Program-made: the position numbers and the translations under genes
Shown: piece by piece, positions 11,067-22,150 of the stretch
Numbering within the stretch: position 1 is the first letter of the stretch
Layout: the number at the start of each line of letters is the position of its first letter
Notes under the pieces: generated by a model
What the model saw: only the letters and a program-made list of their open reading frames with translations
What the model was told of the DNA's origin: nothing
Databases searched by the model: none
NCBI RefSeq assembly: GCF_963678635.1
Contig: NC_087063.1
Span: 13,709,006-13,773,005, forward strand
DNA: 64,000 bases
Origin: Symsagittifera roscoffensis
Lineage: Eukaryota; Xenacoelomorpha; Acoela; Convolutidae
Reading direction: 5' to 3'

Positions 11067-11594
11067 AGCCGTTCGTTTTCAGTAACAGATCTACAAAAAG
11101 CAGCTTTAGTTTTACCAGTGAAACCCATAATTACCACGTAGCTTGTCCCAATCAGGTAAAACATTATTAATATTAATAACAATCTTCTTGCTATGCAAGG
11201 GTGGTTAGATATTAGGATCTGAATATTTACGTGCTTAAACATTGGCTCAAATCAAAGTTTCGTTGAGAATGTACAATAAGGTTGGATTGCGTTGAGAGAA
11301 GACCAAGGAGAAAAACGAAATTCATTCAGCATTAGTGGTTCCATTGAGGCTCGGACAGAGGGAAACAGAGAAACTTCTAAGGGAAATGCGAAAAAGGAGC
11401 AGTGGCTGATGGCAATTGATGGTAACTTGTTGAGCTTAAGATAGTGGAGAAACTTGCGGGATCTTGTGGAACTCTAGAAACTTGTAGAACCAGTGGAGCT
11501 CGAAGCTATGTAACAGCTCTTTAAACTTCTGAAGCTGGCAGTTTTCTCGGAGCTAGTGGAGCAGAAGTTGTGATTGGAGGTTTTCTTGGAAAAA

Positions 11595-11714
11595 ATGGAA
11601 AAACATCAAGCTGAAGCACAAAAAGACACCAGAGGAAGTCATATATCGGCGCTGTCACCAGAAGAGGGGTTCCCTTTGACGCAGGACAACAATGAGTCGA
11701 CAGGGTCAGATTAA
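11595..11714 (+). CDS. Small ORF (39 aa), second copy
   Basis: Counterpart of 6,240-6,362, one codon shorter through an in-frame deletion. The ATG and stop position are kept. No family recognised. Confidence 0.2.
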   Translation: MEKHQAEAQKDTRGSHISALSPEEGFPLTQDNNESTGSD

Positions 11715-11733
11715 TTCAACCACTAAACTACAC

Positions 11734-11868
11734 ATGGATAGACAAATGAATCAGAGGACAAAGATAAGGGGAGTTATGCGCAAACGTGGAAGAAGACCCA
11801 GTGTTTATGGAACTCGCGGAAGAAAAATAACAAGACAGAGGAAACCGGGATCCCTATGTGTATAAACA
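11734..11868 (+). CDS. Small basic AT-hook-like ORF (44 aa)
   Basis: An ATG-initiated frame, strongly basic, with two R-G-R cores (KRGRRPS and RGRKI). AT-hooks are built on an R-G-R-P core that binds AT-rich minor grooves (known); this match is loose. It overlaps the next ORF's region at its end. The duplicate at 6,382 carries a nonsense codon, so the frame is not under obvious constraint in both copies. Confidence 0.25.
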
Positions 11869-11937
11869 CCTATGTGAAGAGTCTACTCCCGTGCGGGGCT
11901 GTCGGAGAAATACTATTGGAGAAAACATCGAAGCAAG

Positions 11938-12315
11938 ATGCCACAGTTTACGTGTGAAGGGTGTGACAGTGAGAAATCCGTTAGAGGAGAAGACAACAAG
12001 TCATTCGCAATCCCCGAGATGGTCGTTGAGGTCAGTGAAATGAAAGTTTTTGTCACCGGGATGGGAATTTTGGGGCGCAGAAAACAGTCAGCGAACAACT
12101 ACCGAACAACTACTGACTTTAAAACTAAACCCAAAGTCCTGATAGCTTATTGTATTCAATTACAATTTATATACTTATTTTGCGATTTAACAGAATTTTT
12201 TTTCCGCAACCCTAACAGATGGTTTGATTGTTATTTTGTAATGAAAAACAATTTCAAGAAGAACAAAATACAGGGACAAGAAAAAGCAGGAAAGAGAGAG
12301 AGAGCTAATTTTTAA
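11938..12315 (+). CDS. Unidentified ORF (125 aa), second copy
   Basis: ATG-initiated, opening MPQFTCEGCDSEK, matching residues ~28-90 of the ORF at 6,506-6,838. It then runs further through a single-base difference into a basic tail. The upstream part of the copy 1 frame is in a different frame here (11,858-12,043). No function is assigned. Confidence 0.2.
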   Translation: MPQFTCEGCDSEKSVRGEDNKSFAIPEMVVEVSEMKVFVTGMGILGRRKQSANNYRTTTDFKTKPKVLIAYCIQLQFIYLFCDLTEFFFRNPNRWFDCYFVMKNNFKKNKIQGQEKAGKRERANF

Positions 12316-15300
12316 GCCGAGCGCTTACAAATAACTTGCCATGACAAAATCAGATTCTGTTCTCGCGAGCGCTTACAAAATTTTAAACCGAGTGCTTACA
12401 AGTACAAATAACTTGCCGTGACAAAAACTGTTTCTGTTTTTGGGCTCATACTTGTATATACTTGTATTGCTTGATTTCAGCAAAAAAATGAACTTTTTTC
12501 ACGTTTTGTTCTTTTTCTCTGTAATTATTTAGGATACAGGGTTGAAACTTTGACAAAAGTTAGATGAATTGTTTTGAAAGGGCTTTATGAGAAATCTTAT
12601 TTTGAAGGCGTAAATTAGTCAACATATCATAACTAGTTTTAGAGGTGTTCTTGCTGTGGAAACAACCACACAAACAATATGAGGAATCTGAATTTTTGGG
12701 CTCAAATTAGTTCTTTGGGAAGCTGATGGGCTTCACTTACTCATTTTGCTACCTAAAAACGAGACATAACAAAATTAACAGAGTGGCTAGGTCCGGCGTA
12801 AAAACGGCTAAAATTTTGCCGCGCTGATGATCGATTTTGGTCAACAAAAAGCCATTCCAGCAAATACTTCGGAAAATTAATGCTCCATTCTAAGCTCAGA
12901 AGACTCATTAACAGTTGTGTTGCATGTAAATTTTGTCTAACTTTCTGGTGTACGCTCCCAAGAATTTTTAGTGCCTGTGTCGTTAAAACATATATGACTG
13001 TTTCTCGATGCTGGACCTAGTAATTCCGTTAATTCAGTGATTTGTCATTTTATGGTAACATATTGAGTAAGTCAAGCTCTCAGCTTCCCAAAAAACTAAA
13101 TTGAGCCCAAATTTCAAATCCCTCATACTGTTTGTGAGATTGTTTCCTCAGCAAGAACACCTCTGATACTAGTTATGATATCTTGACTAATTTACGGCTC
13201 CAAAACAAGATTTCTCATTAAGCCCTTTCAAAAAGGTTCATCTAAATTTTGCAACTCCTCTAGCCACACTGCGCGGCCTATGTTGCGACATTGAGAGACC
13301 CATGTTTTGACTTTGCGAGGCCCATAATGTGACTTTGCTCGACTCATGTTGCGACTTTGAGAGACCCCGGTTTTGACTTTGCGAGACCCATAATGAGAAT
13401 TTGCTCAACTCATGTTGCAGCTTTGCGCAAATCAAACCTTCTCTGGGAATATATTATTTAGGTAGCAAATTTCCATTTAGGTGACCCATTTTGGTCGGAA
13501 CCTTGCCGTTGTTACGACAATTCCCTTAAGTTTTTTCTTGCAATTTGTTGTAATTTTCTCCTTAGGGTAGGACTCATGTTTCATAAAACAAAACCGTAGG
13601 AAAATAGAGTAAAACCAGCGGTACATTGGATCTTATACCCAATATTTTGTTTGTTTCCAGGTTTCTAATGTATGGTATTTTGTTTTCAGGGTATCTCTTG
13701 CTTGATCACTGGTAGCTAATATGGCAGGGAAAGTATTTTGTTTTCGGACACAAAAAAATTCTGTAAACTCCTGTTGAAACCATTTTTTTAGCTTCCAGTC
13801 GGGTTTGTAGGCACTTGCCCATTTTAGTTTTTGCCTAAAAAATCTTGAGATGTTATCCATGGTTCACAGCAAATTTTTTTAAAACCAGCCCTGGTCTCTT
13901 AGACAGATCCAGGAAAGACAGGGCAAGCCTTGCAATAATTTGATCTGTTTCCCCCGCAGGCCTGGCTCCAGGGATGGACTTCCATGGACAGGCAACCCGG
14001 CAAAACTTATCGATTGTTTCGTCTACATTGAACACCAACGCTACAAAGAACACCCTATCACTATTCACATATATCACTATATACGCAATACGGTCGCGAC
14101 CAAACGTTGGCATTTCCAGCCTGCGGCCGCAGCCGAAATTTGGTTTTTTTCCAGATCATCGCGACCAAAACTTCGTATTTCCAGACTTTGTGGACTAAAG
14201 CAAGGTTTCCTTGACCGGCGCCACCAAAGAAATTTCAACCGCGACCGGCGCGACCAAAAAATGTCAACCGCGACCGGCAGGACCGAAGGAAAATTGACTG
14301 CGACCGGCCAGACCGACGGAAAGTCAACCGCAACCGGAGTGACCGAAGGAAAGTTAAACGCTATCGGCGGGACCGAAGGAACGTTAACTGCGACCGGCAG
14401 AACTGAAAGAAAGTTAATTGCGACAGGCGCGACCAAAGAATAGTTAACTTCGACCGGCTCGACCAAAGGAAAGTTAACCGCGGCCGGAGTGACCGAAGGA
14501 AAGTTAACTGCAACCGGGAAAAACGACTAGAGACAAACGTTTGCTCGGAAAGAATTCGAAGCAGTTATACAATCAACTGAAGAATTTTTTTTCTCTTTTT
14601 CTATCTATCTCTCTCTTCCGGGCCTAGTTTTTGTCTTTATGATTCGACCGGCGCGACCAAAAACATCTATGTTTCGACCAAGGTGTACCAAAATATTTAT
14701 GTTTCATTTAAGGTCGGTCAAGCCAGATATGTTTGGACGGCCATGATCAAATTTTTCTATTGTTCTGCCAAATTAGACCGAACCATATATTTTTTTGTTT
14801 CGATCAAGCTCGACTTCGCAATTGTAGTTTGACTAGCTCGACAAGGGTTAAATTTGTTACGAAAAAATTCGAACGAACAATTTTTCGGCGATAAAACTGC
14901 GTGTTCATGGCTACTAATTTGTCACATGAACTGCACAATATAGTGATAATTATCAGAGATAGAATAGTTTTGCTAGGAAACTAGAGCAGCTTTGATCAAT
15001 CAAACTTTTGACATATTGAAGCACATGCATTTCGGCCGTTTTCACATTCAGAGCCTGTCCGCGAAAGGCTCAGTGCCTGCTCAAATCCTGCCCCGATGGC
15101 TCATGCCGCGATTAATTTTTCGACTTTGCCGCGAATAATTTTTCTAACATGCAGGAACTGATTTTTCGACAGTCGCGACCGAGGTACGCAATTTGCAGAA
15201 TTTTCTGAAAACTGGCAACGTTGGATGCTTGTAGGTTCCTTAAATCTATAGAAGATTCCCTAAATATGGTCTCAAATTATAAGGGTAATCCAATTACCAA

Positions 15301-15795
15301 GTTACTGCAAAATCAACATAAAAGATCTGGAAATGTAGAATTTTTTGTTGCTACTTTGTGTCCCGGGATGCTCATTAAATAGATTTTTTTTATATAGGAG
15401 TAAAAACGTCAAAAAATGAGCTTGCAATTTGGAACTGCCTGATGATTTAGCTATTTTGCTTCAGCTGAAATTTATATGGGCCTCCCAAAATCCATGATTT
15501 CACGAGAAAACGTAGTCAAAAGAGTTTGCTAAGGGATGGATGTTCTATGTACAGGCCTTCGCGAAATCCTGAAACGGCAATTTTTAGTCGAGCCAGCTGT
15601 TGGTTTTTCCTGATTTGCATCGTCTCAACCTTGGTCACAAAATTCGCGCTATCGCCGCTCGGAGACAATTTTTTTCGTGGTCGCGAAAGTCGCAATTGAT
15701 CATGTGGTCTCGAAAGTTGGGAAATGACAAAATTCGGTCGAGAAAATCTGGACCGGCCTAATTTGCATGTAAATTTTGTCTAACTTTCTGGTGTA

Positions 15796-15987
15796 CTTGT
15801 ATTGCTTGATTTCAGCAAAAAAATGAACTTTTTTCACGTTTTGTTCTTTTTCTCTGTAATTATTTAGGATACAGGGTTGAAACTTTGACAAAAGTTAGAT
15901 GAATTGTTTTGAAAGGGCTTAATGAGAAATTTTATTTTGAAGGCGTAAATTAGTCAACATATCATAACTAGTTTTAGAGGTGTTCTT
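15796..15987 (+). repeat. Third partial copy of the direct repeat, cut by the gap
   Basis: Continues from a point equivalent to 12,457 and 7,105, nearly identical for 190 bases until the N run. The join at ctggtgtacttgtattg shares tac/cttgtat with both parents, consistent with recombination at microhomology. Confidence 0.85.
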
Positions 15988-16187
15988 NNNNNNNNNNNNN
16001 NNNNNNNNNNNNNNNNNNNNNNNNNNNNNNNNNNNNNNNNNNNNNNNNNNNNNNNNNNNNNNNNNNNNNNNNNNNNNNNNNNNNNNNNNNNNNNNNNNNN
16101 NNNNNNNNNNNNNNNNNNNNNNNNNNNNNNNNNNNNNNNNNNNNNNNNNNNNNNNNNNNNNNNNNNNNNNNNNNNNNNNNNNNNNNN
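15988..16187. other. Assembly gap (200 N)
   Basis: Exactly 200 ambiguous bases between two repeat-derived ends, so the true distance is unknown. Confidence 1.
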
Positions 16188-17648
16188 GTTTCAAGCCTGA
16201 AGTACCTCTCGTTTTTTGTCTCAAAATTGTGTACTGGTAACGTAAAGCTGCCAACAGTTAACAAACGTTTGTATACCGTTGACGAAATATAATTTTTTGG
16301 CTATGTTTTACCTCGGCACTGTTGAACGCGCCCAACCCACACGTATTTGTGAACTCAAATTTGTCTCCAATTTTTTAATATCAATTTTCCGTGAAATATA
16401 AGTTTGATATTCTATTTTCAGCTCTTTCTTAAAATATAACAACGTGTCATAACAAGAACGTTAGAATTAATTCACAGCAAAATTAGGAAATCAATAAGAA
16501 TTGTCGTTACCAATAATTAATTCAATTAGATAATTTATAAAAAAAAAACATACACTTTTTAACGTAGTCCTATCCAAAACAAGATTAAATGGTCAATAGC
16601 AACGATGTTAGCAAACGATATGGATATCACTTGGCTTAACATCTGAGGGTCAAAAAACGTATGTTTTTGAAAAATTTGTGTTTAAAGTTACTCCTTCAAA
16701 CAATTACGGAATAAATAGCTTTAATGTGTTTATCTACAACTAATATTTTCAGTGTTAATATTTGTATAGTTTTTTGTGCTTTTAATTAAAATTCAATTTA
16801 AAATTCGATATATTAAGTGTTTTTGTGAGCAGAGTAGATTCGAACAGATCCTCTATTTTTTGGAAAATTGCATTGGGAAAACTGCATATTCGATGTTGGC
16901 GGTGTTTTTCATTTTCTCATTTATGTATCATTATTGGATCTGTGGGCAAAATATGAAGAGTAGTAACATTGGATAATTTATAAATTGCAGTTAGCTGTGA
17001 TTTCAGGATCCTGATGCAGTCGTCTTGTAAATTTTTTTTTGCAGCTTCCCTAAACTCGAACCAGGACCATCCGTACAAAAAAGGGTTGATAGCTGCGTTA
17101 AGGAATGGCATTACTTCGGCAATTTTGTTATACCATGTGTCAAATATATCTATACTGGATAACTTAACAACATATGAGCACCAAATTGTCATCGTGGGTA
17201 TCCAACTCACCGAGTAAACAACGAGCAATAGTAAAGCCCTGAAGCTCGCAGAGAAAAGAAACTTCCGAGCTGTTTTGTAGTTGTATAGCGTTTCGTTTTC
17301 TACAGAGCCAATTGTAATTTGCAGCTTGTAAAAATTTTTTGCATGGCACAATTTTTTAAACAGTAAAATGTAACAGCAAATCATCAGTAGAAGAGGAAGA
17401 ATAACGATTAAAAAAATTGTTTCTGCGCCAATGAAATATCTCAAAAAGTCGGACTGCCATGTCAAAAAACAAGTTCTATGCTTGGGATTGACGTAAAAGT
17501 TCAACAGATTGTGGCTCATCATTGCAAAACCAAATACCCAAAAGGCCAAAATAGTCATTCGAATTCGTAGCTTAGAACCAAAAAAGAATAGATGCCATTT
17601 AAAATTTTCTTGGGCTCCATATAAATCCAAAGTCAGCCCTACAACATG
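16188..17648 (+). repeat. Tandem duplication of the receptor locus, copy 1
   Basis: Starts right at the gap with gtttcaagcctgaagtacct and matches 19,712-21,172 almost base for base, covering the receptor's 3' flank and its coding region back to TM3. The match ends abruptly at acaacatg (17,648). Confidence 0.95.
16917..17648 (-). pseudogene. 5'-truncated seven-transmembrane receptor, paralogue 2
   Basis: A partial copy of the receptor at 20,525-21,502. Homology begins at HVVGLTLDLY at the end of TM3, so the N-terminus, TM1, TM2 and most of TM3 are absent. The sequence upstream (17,649 on) is unrelated. TM4-TM7, SWIP and NPFLY remain open. The C-tail is longer than in the full copy, running to IMIHK, because the coding-strand A run after the helix-8 region has 9 A (17,032-17,040) instead of 11. 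Without an upstream exon supplying TM1-3 it cannot make a receptor. Confidence 0.85.
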
Positions 17649-18411
17649 TTTAAATTAGGTATATAGCTAATTATCACAATTGATCTCCTAATTTATGACT
17701 GGAAGACGAGTCCTTATAAAATTTCATGATTTTTCCGGAAATACCTTTCGGCTAATTATTTTTATTTAGTTGCCGCTCGATAAATTTTTCTGAAAACTTA
17801 TTTGACATCGGCGATTGTATTGGTGGACGTGTTTTCCTCAAATCAGACATAATATTATGAAGTTTTTGCAGCTAGGTTTTTTACTTCATTTTTTATCTGT
17901 TTCAAAGTTATGTTTGCGTGGTGCATGGCCCTGGCTTCGCCTCTGTCTTCAATATTCTGAATAAGGACGTCTAAAAACAGGCCATAGGGTCCAATAATGG
18001 GTGATATATTACAATAGGTGACAGGTTCAAGTTGATTAGCTGGATTGCTTTTTGTTATTCTTCGAACAGTATTTATAATTTATTTCAAACGCCAAATTTT
18101 TTGACAACAGAAGTGTAAAATTAGAGTTTTTGACTAACATTTTATCTGGCAGAGTAATGTATTTACAAAAACTATCTGAGTAACATGTACAATTGATTGA
18201 AAATGAAATGATTATATGTTAGGCATTATAGTTCTCAAATTTTATTCTTGCACTTCACTCAAAATTACCACCTATTAGAACATATCACCCAATAATGTTC
18301 TCTCAAAATAAAAAAAAAATGAAATTTTATATTAAAGCTTTAGAATCTTTCTATAAAAATGAAACATGAGTCTGAAATCAATTGGTTAGTATATGTTTTG
18401 TTTTTGCGTAG
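17649..18411. other. Spacer between duplicated receptor copy and synthase exon
   Basis: AT-rich with no gene or clear repeat. It ends in a pyrimidine-rich stretch and AG (tttttgcgtag) that looks like a 3' splice site. Confidence 0.5.
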
Positions 18412-18594
18412 TTGGTGATTGCTGATCTGAAGGAAGAGTTTGTGAGTGAGTTCATCTGGATGGCGATCAAGAGTGGGGCCCTTTACGAGGACAGGTACAT
18501 GATGGGGACCTCCTTCGCCAGGCCATGCATAGGCAGGAAGATGATCGAGGTAGCCATGGAGGAGGACGCAGAATACATCTCACATGGAGCCACT
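18412..18594 (+). pseudogene. Orphan exon of argininosuccinate synthase
   Basis: Sixty-one codons beginning [10 protein letters not shown] match the argininosuccinate synthase family, which joins citrulline and aspartate with ATP in the urea cycle and arginine synthesis. The diagnostic block is [20 protein letters not shown], followed by a segment ending SHGAT, where the ATP/substrate-binding core of the ~410-residue enzyme lies. A good acceptor (tttttgcgtag) sits immediately upstream in phase 0. After SHGAT the homology stops with no GT donor: the family's glycine-lysine-glycine continuation is missing and the frame runs to a stop in unrelated sequence at 18,687. No other exons are visible. 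It is much GC-richer than its surroundings. The retained splice acceptor argues for a DNA-level copy or remnant, not a retrocopy. Confidence 0.8.
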
Positions 18595-18660
18595 GAGATC
18601 GGGCAGCTACCACAACTGGCTATTTTGTCCAGCCAATTGTGTTCAGTGAGGTTTATAATT

Positions 18661-19469
18661 GCCCGTGTTGACAAAAAATGCTTTTAATACAATTCCATAC
18701 AAAGGGAATTTTTTTTTTATTCAATGGAATTGCATGATAATGATTTTTTCCATTCAATGGAATGGTTAGATAAAAACTTTTTACGGAAGAATTTTGCATA
18801 AAACTCAGTTTCTGATAGAGCAAAACAAAGAAATTAAAGAGGCAACATCTAAATCTTCGTCCAGATCAACGTGCCAGTCTCTCAACAGAAGATTAGAATT
18901 ACAGAAAACTTTCGAGGTTTGAAACTCTATTACTGTGTTTCCTGTCAGTTTCTCTCCTCAAATTCGAGACAGCAGAGTGTTACTCTTAGTGGGAACCAAA
19001 ACATCCAAAAAATCATGAACAGTTTTGATAATCAAAATAATTTCAAATAATTAAAAAAAAACAAAATAAGCTTAATTGAACATCTCTAAATTTTTTGAAG
19101 AGTTTTTTAACAAAAAAATTGTCTATGGAAAAATCCATAATCATACCATTTTCATAGAATGGAAATCGTATGATAAGTTTTTTTTTCAAAATAAAGAAAT
19201 GATCAGATCAGCTTGATCTAATTTAATCAGAAAACGATTTGAGCTCATGTAAACATACCAAAAAAAACTCTTTTTTTTGCTCATCATACATTGTTCATCA
19301 TGTATCAATGCTTATAATTTATCATACAATGTTTATCTTACAATTTTCATAAATAGAAATCCTATAAAAACCATTTTTTCTTTAGAACCCATGCATGTAA
19401 TTGTATGACAACCATTTTTTTGTATGGAATTCTATGATAAACATTTTTTGTATGGAGGTCATCCCGGGT
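18661..19469. mobile_element. Short inverted-repeat element of the ACCCGGG-ended family
   Basis: About 810 bp. The left end gcccgtgttgac is a degenerate inverse of the right end ggtcatcccgggt. The inside is AT-rich and full of hairpins around ggaattgtatgataagcatt, as in 45,687-46,934. Non-coding, MITE-like. Target-site duplications could not be resolved. Confidence 0.55.
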
Positions 19470-19665
19470 GCACTTAGTTACAGCCATTTTGTACTGAATT
19501 TGAATGCCTAAAGCTTCAAAGTTTTCAATTATTTGTATTTTTTAAAATTTCAGACATTTCGGACGAAGTTTAATTTTTAAAAAAACGTCTCCCAAAAGGT
19601 ATGACGTTGACACTCAAAATTTTTTTTTTGAAACTCAGTGTTTCAAAGCTTTCTATTTGATGCAT

Positions 19666-19712
19666 ATTATATGGTAACTACTATTATATGGTAACTACTA
19701 TTATATGGTAAT
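19666..19712 (+). repeat. 17-bp direct repeat, three units, at a duplication boundary
   Basis: attatatggtaactact occurs twice and then once partly, ending where the receptor-locus duplication (19,712 on) starts. Confidence 0.8.
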
Positions 19713-21172
19713 TTGTTTCAAGCCTGAAGTACCTCTCGTTTTTTGTCTCAAAATTGTGTACTGGTAACGTAAAGCTGCCAACAGTTAACAAACGTTTGTA
19801 TACCGTTGACGAAATATAATTTTTTGGCTATGTTTTACCTCGGCACTGTTGAACGCGCCCAACCCACACGTATTTGTGAACTCAAATTTGTCTCCAATTT
19901 TTTAATATCAATTTTCCGTGAAATATAAGTTTGATATTCTATTTTCAGCTCTTTCTTAAAATATAACAACGTGTCATAACAAGAACGTTAGAATTAATTC
20001 ACAGCAAAATTAGGAAATCAATAAGAATTGTCGTTACCAATAATTAATTCAATTAGATAATTTATAAAAAAAACATACACTTTTTAACGTAGTCCTATCC
20101 AAAACAAGATTAAATGGTCAATAGCAACGATGTTAGCAAACGATATGGATATCACTTGGCTTAGACATCTGAGGGTCAAAAAACGTATGTTTTTGAAAAA
20201 TTTGTGTTTAAAGTTACTCCTTCAAACAATTACGGAATAAATAGCTTTAATGTGTTTATCTACAACTAATATTTTCAGTGTTAATATTTGTATAGTTTTT
20301 TGTGCTTTTAATTAAAATTCAATATAAAATTCGATATATTAAGTGTTTTTGTGAGCAGAGTAGATTCGAACAGATGCTCTTTTTTTGAAAAATTGCATTG
20401 GGAAAACTGCATATTCGATGTTGGCGGTATTTTTAATTTCAGCATTTATGTATTATTGGATCTTTGGGCAAAATATGAAGAGTAGTAATATTGGATAATT
20501 TATAAACTTCAGTTTGCTGTGATTTCAGGATCCTGAAGTAGTCGTCTTGTAAATTTTTTTTTTTGCAGCTTCCCTAAACTCGAACCAGGACCATCCGTAC
20601 AAAAAAGGGTTGATAGCTGCGTTAAGGAACGGCATTACTTCGGCAATTTTGTTATACCATGTGTCAAATATATCTATACTGGATAACTTAACAACATATG
20701 AGCACCAAATTGTCATCGTGGGTATCCAACTCACCGAGTAAACAACGAGCAATAGCAAAGCCCTGAAGCTCGCAGAGAAAAGAAACTTCCGAGCTGTTTT
20801 GTAGTTGTCTAGCGTTTCGTTTTCTACAGAGCCAATTGTAATTTGCAGTTTGTAAAAAATTTTTGCTTCGCGCAGTTTTTTAAACAGTAAAATGTAACAA
20901 CAAATCATCAGAAGAAGAGGAAGAATAACGATAAAAAAAATTGTTTCTGCGCCAATGGAATATCTCAAAAAGTCGGACCGCCATGTCAAAAAACAAGTTT
21001 TTTTCTCGGGATCGACGTAAAAATTCAACAGATTGTGGCTCATTATTGCAAAACCCAATACCCAAAACGCCAAAATAGTCATTCGAATTCGTAGTTTAGA
21101 ACCAAAAAAGAATAGATGCCATTTAAAATTTCCTTGGCCTCCATATAAATCCAAAGTGAGCCCTACAACATG
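19712..21172 (+). repeat. Tandem duplication of the receptor locus, copy 2
   Basis: Partner of 16,188-17,648. This copy continues into the intact receptor N-terminus and its upstream flank. Confidence 0.95.
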
Positions 21173-21502
21173 CCATGCTGAAGTTGCACTTAAGGCGTAG
21201 AGAATAAAAAGAGAAAAGAAAATGCGACACGACAATTCACCCCAAAAATTGTCTTGCACTTTAAAGTCTATTGGGACATTTATCAGTACAAGCATAGTCA
21301 AATTGTTGCCCAAATCAGAAAAAGCGAGTGACTTTAAGATTGTCAAATGTGGAGTTTGTTGTTGCGAAAATAACACAAAAACAACAAATAAATTAGCCAT
21401 AGACCCTATAAGGCAAAGAATCAAGGAAATCCAATATAGGTAATCTTCAGTAAAGAGCCCCGCATAAAAACTCCACCCATTTGGATCGTGGCTGCTATTC
21501 AT
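20525..21502 (-). CDS. Intronless seven-transmembrane G-protein-coupled receptor, paralogue 3
   Basis: A 325-codon ORF from ATG at 21,502. Seven hydrophobic segments; Cys92 and Cys170 as the likely TM3-loop 2 disulphide; Pro195 in TM5; SWIP at 258-261; NPFLY at 298-302; and a basic helix-8 region. Asp118-Leu119-Tyr120 replaces DRY. The N-terminus has an N-S-S sequon at residue 2 and the family motif PNGWSFYAG. The C-terminus is short (KKKIYKTTTSGS) because an 11-A run on the coding strand (20,554-20,564) shifts the frame relative to the truncated paralogue, which has 9 A and about 28 extra residues. The lost tail is still partly legible downstream as unused sequence. The gene is probably functional, but its tail length may be recent or a homopolymer sequencing error. 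Confidence 0.88.
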   Translation of the reverse strand: MNSSHDPNGWSFYAGLFTEDYLYWISLILCLIGSMANLFVVFVLFSQQQTPHLTILKSLAFSDLGNNLTMLVLINVPIDFKVQDNFWGELSCRIFFSLFILYALSATSAWHVVGLTLDLYGGQGNFKWHLFFFGSKLRIRMTILAFWVLGFAIMSHNLLNFYVDPEKKTCFLTWRSDFLRYSIGAETIFFIVILPLLLMICCYILLFKKLREAKIFYKLQITIGSVENETLDNYKTARKFLFSASFRALLLLVVYSVSWIPTMTIWCSYVVKLSSIDIFDTWYNKIAEVMPFLNAAINPFLYGWSWFEFREAAKKKIYKTTTSGS

Positions 21503-22039
21503 TTTCTTGAATCTATTTTTATTAATATATTCGTTTTGTGTAAATTATAGCGTATGCTAATTATATTTTCTCGAACGAACTTGATCAAGGTAATTTTGTC
21601 AAAACAATAAACACAAGTTTATTTGAAATTTGACAGGAAGCCAAAAAACAAATTTGCGCCACAAATGTTAAAATGTTTTGAACGCCAGAATTCAAGATTT
21701 CGAGATTTCTAAAGTTAACTGATTGACTTTACTACAGTTTATGATGTAGTTGAGTTCAAATTTGGTTTACTCGAAGAAAATCACGCAATGAAAAATTTAG
21801 CGAGTGTTTAAATCTTTTCAAAGGGTCCCCCTTTTGGTATAACTTCTCCATTTTTGCCTGACCAACCTAAAAGTTTTCTAAGGGCGCCTTAGACGCCAAT
21901 ACAGCCAATTTTAAGGGGGGAGCGAGCGCCGAAAATAACTCGTTTTTTTTTCGGCCAGTTTTTTCAAAAAACCGCTTAAAAGGCCTGTTCTTTCAAAAAT
22001 TTGCATGCGACGCAAAACTTTTGGTCGAAATATGGCCTT
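21503..22039. other. Upstream flank of receptor 3, no gene
   Basis: AT-rich sequence with a short G-rich patch at 21,914-21,925. No ORF or RNA gene is supported. The receptor promoter would lie near 21,503-21,800 (inference). Confidence 0.4.
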
Positions 22040-22150
22040 TATATAGTGATTTGAGAAAGCTCAGGAAATCAATTTGGTAAACCTAAAAAAAACTCGACAA
22101 AGTTTTTGAACTTTTTCGAAAAATTACCCCCCCCCCCCCCTCGACAAATT
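22040..22150 (+). repeat. Dispersed repeat fragment with poly-C, copy 1
   Basis: The ggaaatcaatttggt ... aaaaaactcg ... poly-C ... tcga arrangement recurs in the same orientation at 24,690-24,800. A run of 14 C lies at 22,127-22,140. Confidence 0.55.

Larger units (their letters stand above)
11067..15795 (+). repeat. Directly repeated unit, copy 2 (interior plus right arm; left arm absent)
   Basis: Nearly identical to 5,699-10,445. It starts directly after the CCCGGGT terminus of the truncated element and lacks the left inverted arm. It contains the 22-bp array, the nested inverted repeat (about 12,544-12,740 and 13,070-13,255) and the 30-bp array (about 14,217-14,510). Confidence 0.9.

Noticed and set aside
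8503-14443. ORFs at 8,590-9,094, 13,633-14,113 and 13,940-14,466
   Set aside because: They lie in the duplicated inverted-arm edge, with several frames open at once and no family resemblance.
15919-16264. ORFs containing long X runs
   Set aside because: They cross the 200-N gap and have no meaning.
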